Source of the DNA: Candidatus Saccharimonadota bacterium | Lineage (GTDB): Bacteria > Patescibacteriota > Saccharimonadia > Saccharimonadales > UBA4665 | Assembly: GCA_027314795.1 (NCBI GenBank) | Contig: DAHVAE010000011.1 | Span: 1-14,031, forward strand | Direction: 5' to 3' | DNA: 14,031 nt | Shown: positions 8,216 through 14,031 of the stretch, piece by piece | Layout of the letters: the number at the start of each line of letters is the position of its first letter | How positions within the stretch are numbered: position 1 is the first letter of the stretch | The notes under the pieces: model-generated | Database searches by the model: none | What the model saw: only the letters and a program-made list of their open reading frames with translations | What the model was told of the DNA's origin: nothing | Program-made: the position numbers and the translations under genes

Positions 8216-8262
8216 CTTCCCAGATAATTTATCGAGTGGGGTAATTTTAGTATTAATAAAGT

Positions 8263-9057
8263 CTAAGATCTATAAAAGCCATTTTTTGCTGAACGAAGAT
8301 TTATAGGTTGTTTAAAATCGCCTGGCTGGATGGCATGGATCTGTATCTGACCATCTCGATAGCCAACACCTATCAACTTTTGAGGTGCAGTTGCCTCAGG
8401 GCTAGCGACAACATATTCGTTAACCACTTCGGCCACATTGCTGGTTTGCTGATTACCATTTACTTGCTTGATTAATTGACGTGTAATCATGGAGTCCATA
8501 GTTAGAGCTGGGTCAATATTGGCTATGAGTTCACTTAGATCATCTACATCTGACAGTAGGGTAGGCTTGCCCATTATAGTAAAAACCCAAATATTTCGAC
8601 CATCATTAACACCACGGCCCTCTCCAACCCAGATATCTAGATAATCGCTATACCTTAAAGGCTTATAAGCGTACCCGACGAACCTTAATAAACTAAGGTC
8701 CTTAGGTATGGTCTGGTCGACCCTGATAGGGTCTAAAGTTTCGCTAAAAGTATTTTTTGGAAAAACACTCTTGAAAGATATAGCTACTTCGTTCCATTCA
8801 CTAGAATGTTTTATTGGCGCAATGACCAGCCTGTCTGTCTTATCAGGCATTGCTTGATCTAATATTCGGTCGTCTACATCGGCTACCGGGCACATGCGGA
8901 GGCCTAATCTTTGCCAAAATCTTCTAAGAAAATCTATCTGATCTTTCAATTCAAATGGTTGAGCTGAAGTATATAGCTCAGCATCGGCTTGAAGCCTAAC
9001 TAGATCATCATCAAATTCAGGTCCACTCGCTATAGGTGGGTAATTTTCAATTGTCAT
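8263..9057 (-). CDS. Protein of unknown function, 264 residues
   Basis: I do not recognise this protein. The open frame extends to an ATG at 9114, but the internal ATG at 9057 has a near-perfect AAAGGAGG site four bases upstream, so I place the start there. The product then begins MTIENYPPIASGPEFDDD. It looks soluble, with no signal peptide or membrane segment. It is acidic near the N-terminus, then has a helical stretch (about 30-55, LKDQIDFLRRFWQRLGL) and a mixed alpha/beta region containing RLVIAPIKHSSEWNEVAISFKSVF and YSDYLDIWVGEGRGVNDGRNIWVFTIMG. The C-terminal third is less regular and rich in Gln, Asn and Ala, ending in a short beta-like segment. There is a single cysteine. It stands alone: 172 bp separate it from uvrA downstream, and the small membrane ORF diverges upstream. 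A fragment of a partner-binding or sensor protein is conceivable, but no function can be assigned. Confidence 0.8.
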   Translation of the reverse strand: MTIENYPPIASGPEFDDDLVRLQADAELYTSAQPFELKDQIDFLRRFWQRLGLRMCPVADVDDRILDQAMPDKTDRLVIAPIKHSSEWNEVAISFKSVFPKNTFSETLDPIRVDQTIPKDLSLLRFVGYAYKPLRYSDYLDIWVGEGRGVNDGRNIWVFTIMGKPTLLSDVDDLSELIANIDPALTMDSMITRQLIKQVNGNQQTSNVAEVVNEYVVASPEATAPQKLIGVGYRDGQIQIHAIQPGDFKQPINLRSAKNGFYRS

Positions 9058-9118
9058 ATACCCTCCTTTGCTGTCTATATTATCCATCTGTTTAAGCACT
9101 TCGTCAATAAACATTGTA

Positions 9119-9124
9119 ACTATA
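9119..9124 (-). promoter_or_regulatory. Candidate -10 for the 264-aa gene
   Basis: TATAGT on the minus strand would start transcription near 9112, leaving about 55 bases before the ATG at 9057. It abuts the -35 of the opposite promoter at 9125. No convincing -35 was found for it. Confidence 0.35.
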
Positions 9125-9153
9125 TTGACTATTTAGCTATTTAGTTATATATT
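9125..9153 (+). promoter_or_regulatory. Probable promoter of the small membrane-protein ORF
   Basis: TTGACT (9125-9130) and TATATT (9148-9153) are spaced by 17 bp and each match consensus at five of six positions. The inferred transcription start near 9160 lies just before AAGAGGTG (9164-9171) and the ATG at 9176. That makes the upstream ATG at 9155 untranscribed and decides the start. Confidence 0.6.
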
Positions 9154-9175
9154 AATGTTTAACAAGAGGTGTGAA

Positions 9176-9382
9176 ATGTTATTGACTATACTGGTCCTGG
9201 GGTTAATCCCTGGAACAAACATTGAAATTGGTTTTATTTTTTGGGCTGTAATAGCCGCTGCCCTAGTAGTTGTACTAATCAAGAGTTTCTTCTCTAACTA
9301 CCGCTTAGTTAAAAGTATGCGTCGGCTTTTAGATGTCAGGCTGCCTTTACCGGCAAGTCAGTTTCATAGCCGCTTACGATAG
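9176..9382 (+). CDS. Small predicted membrane protein, 68 residues
   Basis: The ORF is preceded by a good promoter and a good SD (AAGAGGTG, four bases before the ATG), which argues that it is real. The product opens with a short hydrophobic stretch, MLLTILVLGLIPG. One clear membrane helix follows at about residues 17-36 (IEIGFIFWAVIAAALVVVLI), then a basic tail with RLVKSMRRLL. The topology may be one or two passes. Its last 47 bp are antisense to the end of sbcB, so the final ~15 residues are constrained by both genes. The frame extends upstream to an ATG at 9155, which I reject because it precedes the predicted transcript start. I do not recognise a family; toxin-like, assembly-factor and orphan small membrane proteins are all possible. 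Confidence 0.6.
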   Translation: MLLTILVLGLIPGTNIEIGFIFWAVIAAALVVVLIKSFFSNYRLVKSMRRLLDVRLPLPASQFHSRLR

Positions 9383-10799
9383 TCTTGGCATAGTTTTCTA
9401 AGTCAATAAGCAAATTAAGTTTATGCTTATCTTTAAGATAAGCTTGCTTTAATAGCTTAAGACTTTCAGTAAATAACTCATTTTTACTTGGAGAGCCTGC
9501 TAGCAGAGCTTGCTTAACATGATTATGCCAAGCTAGTTTCTCGTCTTGAGATAAACTATCGGGGTAGTTACGAGCCCTATATAGCTCATATAGACTGTCT
9601 AAACGGCGGTCTTCAAAGGACATCTTAAAATCTTCGGCTAACTTAGCACGTTCACGAGCAAGCTTAAACCTAGAGCTATCGGTTTTGGGTATAAATTCAT
9701 CGTAGAGCCTTTCGTCAACAGCCGGTACTCTAGGCTCACTTTTACGACGCTCATCTCTTGTTTTGTCTAGTTTTTTAGCAGCTTTCTTTAGCTTATCGAC
9801 AAACTCATCTTTGCGTAATGAAATTAACCGCTTACTTGCTTCTATGGCCGGCATGTTTAGATTAAGTCTATCTATACTTAGCTTATCAAGTACGCCGAGT
9901 GGAGCAACTGCCGGGCAACGGTTTAATTTCATGGTCTTAACCGGCAGTCTAGCTTTAAGGTGATTAGGATCATATTCCCAGAGTTTAGCTAACTCGTCTA
10001 TTGATAAGTCTAGAAAGCTACTGGCGTCTGCTCGGAGGTCAAAAACTAAAGCACTACCTAATTCACTGTCAAAACTTAGTACATAAACAACGGTTGTATG
10101 CAGTACTTCAAAAGAGTAATGTGACGAGGTATAGACTAGGCATTGGTTATTATTGAGGAGTTTAACCAATGCGGCTTTTTGACGTAGGCTGCGCAGATAG
10201 TTAAAAAGCTTTGGTTGTTTTGATTTAAGAAGCATTGCGACTTCTTTAGTTGCTAAGGCATCAGATAGTGCATCATGAGCATTGGTATGTTTTAGCTGAT
10301 TATACATAGTGAGTTGTTCTAGCTTATTAGTTGGTTTATTGTCCTCGGAAAGTGGCCAATTAATGCCTTCTGGCCTAAGAGCTCGAGTCATTCTAACGAC
10401 ATCAAGCAAGTCCCAACGTGAAGAGCCGTCCTGCCAGTGCCAGCTAAAAGCATCATAAAAGTTTCGGTAGTTAAGGTAACGTATAAACTCATCGTCAAAC
10501 CTAACGTTATTAAAACCGGTGAAGATAGTCCCGGCTGTTGCAATCTGGCTATTAAATAGCTCGCAAAATTCAGCTTCACTCATTCCGGTAGCATTAGATT
10601 TTATGGGTGAGATACCGCTTAGTAGAATAGCTTCAGGTGAAGGCAGAACGTCATCAGATAATTTAATGCTGATATTAATCGGCTTCCCTGTGTTTTTTAA
10701 ATTCAGGTCTGTTCGCTGTCCACCAAACTGCATGATCCGGTCCCGAGAACTACTTATCCCTGAGGTCTCAAGGTCATAAAAGAAAAAACTGTCAGGCAT
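9336..10799 (-). CDS. sbcB: Exodeoxyribonuclease I (3'-5' ssDNA exonuclease)
   Basis: Exonuclease I degrades single-stranded DNA from the 3' end and acts in recombination and mismatch repair. The 487 residues align from end to end with the enterobacterial enzyme (475 aa) from memory. The DEDDh exonuclease domain fills about 1-190, with YDLETSG (D9, E11), GFNNVRFDDE (95-104, D102) and NAHDALSD (173-180, H175, D180). SRWDLLDVVR and ALRPEGINWP are shared signature stretches. The SH3-like middle region (about 200-350) contains LPVKTMKLNRCPAVAP, and the helical C-terminal domain contains YRARNYPDSL. The ATG start has AGGGGGAG just upstream, overlapping the obgE stop region, 9 bp after obgE. It ends in TGA, the only TGA stop seen. 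Its 3' end overlaps the small opposite ORF. Family members are best known from Gammaproteobacteria, so finding one here is notable. Confidence 0.95.
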   Translation of the reverse strand: MPDSFFFYDLETSGISSSRDRIMQFGGQRTDLNLKNTGKPINISIKLSDDVLPSPEAILLSGISPIKSNATGMSEAEFCELFNSQIATAGTIFTGFNNVRFDDEFIRYLNYRNFYDAFSWHWQDGSSRWDLLDVVRMTRALRPEGINWPLSEDNKPTNKLEQLTMYNQLKHTNAHDALSDALATKEVAMLLKSKQPKLFNYLRSLRQKAALVKLLNNNQCLVYTSSHYSFEVLHTTVVYVLSFDSELGSALVFDLRADASSFLDLSIDELAKLWEYDPNHLKARLPVKTMKLNRCPAVAPLGVLDKLSIDRLNLNMPAIEASKRLISLRKDEFVDKLKKAAKKLDKTRDERRKSEPRVPAVDERLYDEFIPKTDSSRFKLARERAKLAEDFKMSFEDRRLDSLYELYRARNYPDSLSQDEKLAWHNHVKQALLAGSPSKNELFTESLKLLKQAYLKDKHKLNLLIDLENYAKTIVSGYETDLPVKAA

Positions 10800-10808
10800 C
10801 TTCTCCCC

Positions 10809-12092
10809 CTAAAAAGTAAACGAATTAACTTCATCTTCACCAATAAGTACAGCGTCACCAGGTTTAAGGCCTTTTCTAGTCAGCTCATGCAGAATACCCA
10901 TTGTCTTTAAAATGTGCTTGAACCGATCAATTGCTTCAGGGTTATTGAAATCTGTTCGGGCAGCAAACTGTTCAATCCTTTGGCCTTTGACGATAAACCT
11001 CTCTTTAGTTTTAGTTACCCTAAAAGCAAGTGAGCTATCTTTGAGGGTAATTCTTGGAATTGCTGGCTTAACTTTTTGAGCTTGTTTTGGTTTAATAGCC
11101 ATCAGGTTGTCTTTGAGTTTAAATTTAAGATCGGCCAAGTTGGTGCCAGCTTGGGCGGATATAGTTAAAAGGACTATGTTTTTTCTCAACACAGACTTTA
11201 GTTCGCTTATTTTAGTCTCAAGTAACTGATCGTCATAACCGTCAATTTTGTTTAGAACGACAATTTCTGGTAGTTTAGCTAATTTTTTACTATGAGCTTC
11301 GAGTTCTTTTCTAATAGTTAGATAACTCCGACAAATATCTTGATCATAAATATCTATTACGTGGACTATTAGTTTGGTTCTTTCAATATGCCTTAAAAAC
11401 TCATGCCCAAGACCTTTACCAGAGGAAGCTCCTTCAATCAGACCGGGGATATCTGCAAGCAAAATTGAAGTTTGTGGGTCAATGTCGACAACACCTAAAT
11501 TAGGAGTCAATGTAGTAAATGGGTAATCAGCTATTTCTGGTCTGGCATTAGATAGCCTAGACAATAAAGTTGATTTACCAGCATTTGGTAAGCCCACAAG
11601 ACCAACATCGGCTATTATTTTAAGCTCTAGGGTTAGCTCTAGTTTCTCGCCATTCTCACCTTTTTCTGCGAAATTTGGTGCCTGTCTGATTGAGGATGTA
11701 AAGTGGGCATTACCAAAACCACCTCTACCGCCATTAGCTATAACAACCTGCTCGTCAGCTACGACTAAATCGGCAATAACTTGACCACTGGCATTGGTAA
11801 CTTCAGTGCCGACAGGTACCTCAACCGTCAAACTTTCGCCAGATTTGCCATGCTTACGACTCTTGCCGCCCGGTTGGCCATTTTCAGCCTTAAGTAATTT
11901 ATTATATCTAAAGTAAGATAAGGTGTTTTGGTTAGGGTTGGCTCGAATAATAATATCGCCGCCATGACCACCATCGCCGCCATCAGGGCCGCCTTTAGCA
12001 ATAAGACGTTCACGCCTAAAGCTACGCTTGCCATCGCCACCACGACCGGCAATTAGGCTGATCTTAACCTTATCTACAAAACTCATCTCCAT
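10809..12092 (-). CDS. obgE: Obg-family GTPase (ObgE/CgtA), ribosome assembly
   Basis: Obg is an essential GTPase acting in late 50S assembly and stress signalling. The glycine-rich Obg fold occupies about 1-160, with the run KGGPDGGDGGHGG at 33-45. The GTPase domain has G1 GLPNAGKST (167-175), the switch region with YPFTTLTPNLG (190-200), G3 DIPG (214-217), G4 NKID (281-284) and G5 SAQAG (312-316). The C-terminal OCT domain (about 355-427) carries FIVKGQRIEQFAARTDFNN. All key residues are present, at 427 residues of normal length. Two starts are possible: the ATG at 12092, or an ATG two codons on at 12086. Neither has a well-spaced SD, and CCATATATGG surrounds the first. It lies 56 bp after the LysM-CHAP gene and 9 bp before sbcB, so obgE-sbcB is probably one transcript. 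Confidence 0.97.
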   Translation of the reverse strand: MEMSFVDKVKISLIAGRGGDGKRSFRRERLIAKGGPDGGDGGHGGDIIIRANPNQNTLSYFRYNKLLKAENGQPGGKSRKHGKSGESLTVEVPVGTEVTNASGQVIADLVVADEQVVIANGGRGGFGNAHFTSSIRQAPNFAEKGENGEKLELTLELKIIADVGLVGLPNAGKSTLLSRLSNARPEIADYPFTTLTPNLGVVDIDPQTSILLADIPGLIEGASSGKGLGHEFLRHIERTKLIVHVIDIYDQDICRSYLTIRKELEAHSKKLAKLPEIVVLNKIDGYDDQLLETKISELKSVLRKNIVLLTISAQAGTNLADLKFKLKDNLMAIKPKQAQKVKPAIPRITLKDSSLAFRVTKTKERFIVKGQRIEQFAARTDFNNPEAIDRFKHILKTMGILHELTRKGLKPGDAVLIGEDEVNSFTF

Positions 12093-12128
12093 ATATGGTA
12101 GAACTAAGGGGTTTGTAATGTCTAGTGA

Positions 12129-12148
12129 TTGTTAAACATGTTTAACAA
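12129..12148. promoter_or_regulatory. 20-bp perfect palindrome upstream of obgE
   Basis: The core GTTAAACATGTTTAAC, extended by TT and AA at the ends, is a perfect inverted repeat with no spacer. It lies directly after the stop codon of the LysM-CHAP gene and 36 bp before the obgE ATG. No T-run follows on either strand, so a rho-independent terminator is unlikely and a dimeric-regulator site is more plausible. This is structural evidence only. Confidence 0.55.
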
Positions 12149-13270
12149 CTAATGGGTTATAAAGTTGGGGAATGTAGACGCCGGCACCCAAGCTTCACCA
12201 ACCATGCCCCAGCCAGCAATGCCGTTCATGTCTTTTATTTCTACTGAGCCACCGTTTACGGCTACAACAATAGCAACGTGCCCTTGGCCGCCTGCGGCAT
12301 ATGGTGTTTGAGCAATTGAGCCAACCGTTGGTGAAGAGCTAACATTCCAGCCGCTTAAAGCTGCGTAGTAAGCCCAGCTTGAAGCATTGCCCCAATTTCC
12401 TGGTACTGCAATCTGCGAAGCGACATACCATGTACAGTAACCATAATCGTAGCCATTAGAGCCATAGACTGGTACGTACTCTGCAGTTTGGATAGTGGCA
12501 GTTGGTTCCGAGCCGCCAGGTATAATTATTTCCTCACCAGGATAAATACCGCTAATTTCAGCATCGTTATAGGCAATAATCTGTGCTTCGTTGGACTGGA
12601 AGTGTTGAGCTAGGGATGCTGGCGTGTCGCCAGCTTTAACGGTGTAGATTATGCCGCTGACTGGCGGAATTAATAGTTTTTGGCCAGGTATGACGGTGCC
12701 GCTATTTAAGTTGTTTGACCAGAGAATACTATTGTCGGTGACACCAAATTTAGAGGCAATTGTCGCTACTGTGTCGCCGCTCTCGACTGTATAGGTAATT
12801 ATATCTGCCCGTGATTTTAGGCTAGTCTGGGTAACTTCTGGCTTAGCTATGATATTGTCGGCTGTTGATGCTGTAGCTAGTTCGGCTTGCTGACTTTCTG
12901 CCTGGTTACTAATAGCAGTAGTTTCTGGCAAATTGTCCATCTGAGCAACTGTCAAAGCAATATTGGCTGAAGCCAGTTGATCTAGTGGGTTAGGAGCTTG
13001 TGAGCTAATAGAGTTATCAAGGCTAGATAAACTACTGGTAGTGCTTGCTGTGGCGCTAGGTTTTTCGAGTACAAATATAAGTATTATAAGTAAAATGAAG
13101 ATATTCAAACCAAATAAACTTGTACGAATCAAACTTTGTTGGACGGTACGGCGTTTGAGTTTAGACTGCCACCTAGACAGCAGCTTGCGTTTTGGCTGCA
13201 ACGTAGATTCTAGTCTTTGTTTAACCTGTTCAGGCTTAATACTATAACTACGAATAAAGCGATACTCCAA
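12149..13270 (-). CDS. Membrane-anchored LysM-CHAP peptidoglycan hydrolase
   Basis: LysM modules bind peptidoglycan glycan, and CHAP domains are cysteine amidases or endopeptidases that cut it. The 373-residue protein has a basic cytoplasmic N-terminus (about 26-41), then one membrane helix at about 51-68. A Ser/Thr/Ala/Gln-rich linker follows (about 70-155). Two LysM modules lie at about 159-202 (YTVESGDTVATIASKFGV) and 209-251 (YTVKAGDTPASLAQHF). A C-terminal CHAP domain spans about 268-373. Its catalytic candidates are C279 in YGYCTWYVA, H331 in GQGHVAIV and D347 in KDMNG, where many relatives have Glu. The helix has no clear cleavage site and may act as an anchor. The start is a TTG immediately after an in-frame stop, without a strong SD. 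Another in-frame TTG (codon 24) is the alternative. It diverges from the exporter gene and could remodel the cell's own wall or act on another cell; the sequence cannot say which. Confidence 0.88.
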   Translation of the reverse strand: MEYRFIRSYSIKPEQVKQRLESTLQPKRKLLSRWQSKLKRRTVQQSLIRTSLFGLNIFILLIILIFVLEKPSATASTTSSLSSLDNSISSQAPNPLDQLASANIALTVAQMDNLPETTAISNQAESQQAELATASTADNIIAKPEVTQTSLKSRADIITYTVESGDTVATIASKFGVTDNSILWSNNLNSGTVIPGQKLLIPPVSGIIYTVKAGDTPASLAQHFQSNEAQIIAYNDAEISGIYPGEEIIIPGGSEPTATIQTAEYVPVYGSNGYDYGYCTWYVASQIAVPGNWGNASSWAYYAALSGWNVSSSPTVGSIAQTPYAAGGQGHVAIVVAVNGGSVEIKDMNGIAGWGMVGEAWVPASTFPNFITH

Positions 13271-13295
13271 TTATAAGCGTATCTTTAACTTACCT

Positions 13296-13328
13296 ATTTA
13301 GCTTTTGCCCATATTTGTCTAGCTAAAT
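13296..13328 (-). promoter_or_regulatory. 8-bp inverted repeat in the LysM-CHAP leader
   Basis: ATTTAGCT (13296-13303) and AGCTAAAT (13321-13328) are perfect inverted copies separated by 17 bp, inside the predicted leader of the LysM-CHAP transcript. It could be a weak hairpin or a regulator site. It resembles no riboswitch I know. Confidence 0.35.
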
Positions 13329-13349
13329 CAACAAAAGTCATTGGTCAAT

Positions 13350-13378
13350 ATATTACCAGTTAACAGATGGTTAGTCAA
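13350..13378 (-). promoter_or_regulatory. Probable promoter of the LysM-CHAP gene
   Basis: On the minus strand TTGACT (13373-13378) and TAATAT (13350-13355) are separated by exactly 17 bp. Transcription would start near 13343, giving a leader of about 73 bases. A second TATAAT-like string overlaps the TTG start (13270-13275) but has no matching -35. Confidence 0.6.
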
Positions 13379-13402
13379 ATTTAAGCATAAGCAATCATAA
13401 GG

Positions 13403-13424
13403 ATGTTGTCTGTAAGAATTACAG
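13403..13424. promoter_or_regulatory. Operator-like palindrome next to the exporter promoter
   Basis: CTGTAAGAATTACAG (13410-13424) is a perfect 6-bp inverted repeat around three bases, of the size bound by MarR- or TetR-type dimers. It ends three bases before the exporter -35. ATGTTGTCT (13403-13411), overlapping its left arm, recurs inverted as AGACAACAT at 13472-13480, just before the exporter ATG. No regulator gene is in view. Confidence 0.5.
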
Positions 13425-13426
13425 TT

Positions 13427-13454
13427 TTGATAATGCATCAATATCCTATACAAT
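13427..13454 (+). promoter_or_regulatory. Probable promoter of the DHA2 exporter gene
   Basis: TTGATA (13427-13432) and TACAAT (13449-13454) each match consensus at five of six positions, with 16-bp spacing. Transcription would start near 13461, and GGAG (13470-13473) lies eight bases before the ATG. The 9-bp direct repeat CAATATCCT (13439-13447 and 13451-13459) overlaps the -10. Confidence 0.6.
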
Positions 13455-13481
13455 ATCCTGAATATACGTGGAGACAACATA

Positions 13482-14031
13482 ATGGCTTCGACTAAAAAAG
13501 AAACTAATCACTGGTTGATATTGGTTATATTAGCTCTGGCTCAATTTATGGTAGTGCTTGATGTATCTATTGTTAACGTTATGCTGCCAACTGTTCAGCA
13601 CACCTTTCATTTAACAGATTCAACTCTGCAATGGATAATTACCGCTTACACAGTCGCGTTTGGCGGCTTCCTACTTTTTGGTGGACGAGCTGCTGATTTA
13701 TTTGGTAGACGTAAAGTTTTCTTAACTGGTGTAGCTGCATTTGCCTTTTTCTCGCTACTCGACGGTTTATCTCAATCTGGCGGTATGCTTATTGTTTTAA
13801 GAGGATTTCAGGGATTATCCGGGGCGTTTATGTCGCCGGCGGCGTTATCTATAGTACTGGTTACCTATCGAGAGGGGCATGGGCGCAATGTAGCTTTAGC
13901 TGTTTGGGGTGCTGTTGCTTCTGGTGGAGCAGCTGTGGGCGTGTTACTAGGCGGCGTAATTACCCAGTATTTAGGCTGGCGCTGGAACTTCTTTATAAAC
14001 GTACCGGTCGGTATATTTGTGCTAATTATGG
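13482..14031 (+). CDS. MFS drug exporter, DHA2 (EmrB/QacA) type, N-terminal part (runs off right edge)
   Basis: DHA2 transporters are proton-driven, usually 14-helix exporters of drugs and other amphipathic compounds. My translation from the ATG gives 183 complete residues. A polar N-terminus precedes a first helix (about 11-27) and motif D1, VLDVSIVNVMLPTV (25-38, D27). Motif A is GRAADLFGRRKVF (68-80). Motif B is RGFQGLSGAFMSP (107-119, R107). The antiporter motif C region (148-158, GGAAVGVLLGG) lacks the usual proline. WRWNFFINVPVG (167-178) is a DHA2 hallmark. The ATG has GGAG eight bases upstream. It diverges from the LysM-CHAP gene across a 211-bp region rich in palindromes, which suggests regulated expression. 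The substrate cannot be told. Confidence 0.93.
   Translation, partial: MASTKKETNHWLILVILALAQFMVVLDVSIVNVMLPTVQHTFHLTDSTLQWIITAYTVAFGGFLLFGGRAADLFGRRKVFLTGVAAFAFFSLLDGLSQSGGMLIVLRGFQGLSGAFMSPAALSIVLVTYREGHGRNVALAVWGAVASGGAAVGVLLGGVITQYLGWRWNFFINVPVGIFVLIM

Noticed and set aside
9155..9175. Upstream ATG for the small membrane protein
   Set aside because: It lies two bases after the -10 and before the expected transcript start, whereas the ATG at 9176 has a well-placed SD.
9336..9338. Possible UGA recoding as glycine, as in Gracilibacteria
   Set aside because: The TGA ends exonuclease I at its expected length, read-through would add only nine residues, and no gene has an in-frame TGA.
10519..10779. 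86-codon rightward ORF opposite the sbcB start
   Set aside because: Antisense to the catalytic domain of exonuclease I and without start signals. The ORFs at 9763-9963 (rightward) and 10388-10579 (leftward, other frame) are likewise shadows.
11828..12052. 74-codon leftward ORF in another frame of obgE
   Set aside because: Its Val/Ala/Met-rich translation is a by-product of the glycine-rich Obg repeat region read out of frame.
12089..12098. CCATATATGG palindrome over the obgE start codon
   Set aside because: Only 10 bp and A+T-rich; likely chance, though noted in the obgE entry as surrounding the start.
13270..13275. TATAAT overlapping the LysM-CHAP start codon as its promoter
   Set aside because: No matching -35, and a far better TTGACT-17-TAATAT promoter exists at 13350-13378.
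1..14031. CRISPR arrays, insertion sequences, tRNA/rRNA genes, toxin-antitoxin or defence cassettes
   Set aside because: I saw no regularly spaced repeats, transposase motifs, cloverleaf or CCA signals, or recognisable defence proteins; the window is ordinary housekeeping and envelope genes with a few unknowns.

Overview
The window looks like a chromosomal segment of a Candidate Phyla Radiation bacterium, most likely Candidatus Saccharibacteria (TM7). This is an inference. It rests on A+T-leaning codon use, short gene spacing, frequent TAG stops, TTG/GTG starts with good Shine-Dalgarno (SD) sequences, and membrane-anchored LysM-CHAP and tail-anchored proteins with little similarity to textbook families. 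UGA is read as stop (exonuclease I ends in TGA), so the UGA=Gly code of Gracilibacteria/Absconditabacteria does not apply. No rRNA gene or other decisive taxonomic marker is present.

Layout, left to right. Positions 1-3916 hold a leftward cluster transcribed bL25 (rplY) -> 461-aa tail-anchored protein of unknown function -> tRNA uridine hydroxylase trhO -> uvrC, which runs off the left edge. Gaps are 6-14 bp, and a consensus-like -10 lies upstream of rplY. A DedA-family membrane protein (4039-4641) is read rightward and converges, with overlapping stop codons, on a small gene resembling 2-oxoglutarate/Fe(II) oxygenases. That gene sits 22-31 bp behind uvrA (5277-8090). Next come a leftward gene of unknown function (8263-9057) and, divergent from it, a small membrane-protein ORF (9176-9382). 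The small ORF overlaps the end of a leftward exonuclease I gene (sbcB), which follows obgE. Upstream of obgE is a leftward membrane-anchored LysM-CHAP cell-wall hydrolase. At the right edge, a DHA2-type drug exporter starts rightward from a 211-bp divergent promoter region.

How the genes relate. uvrA and uvrC are two of the three nucleotide-excision-repair subunits (uvrB is not here), and exonuclease I adds 3'-5' ssDNA degradation. bL25, ObgE and TrhO serve ribosome structure, assembly and tRNA modification. DedA, the LysM-CHAP protein and the exporter belong to the envelope. No mobile element, CRISPR array, tRNA or rRNA gene was found, and no stretch over 300 bp lacks a gene.

I found no clear new multigene system. 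The best leads are a UvrC lacking the Fe-S cysteines, an oxygenase-like gene behind uvrA, an unrecognised tail-anchored protein in a translation/repair cluster, and several palindromic, operator-like elements.
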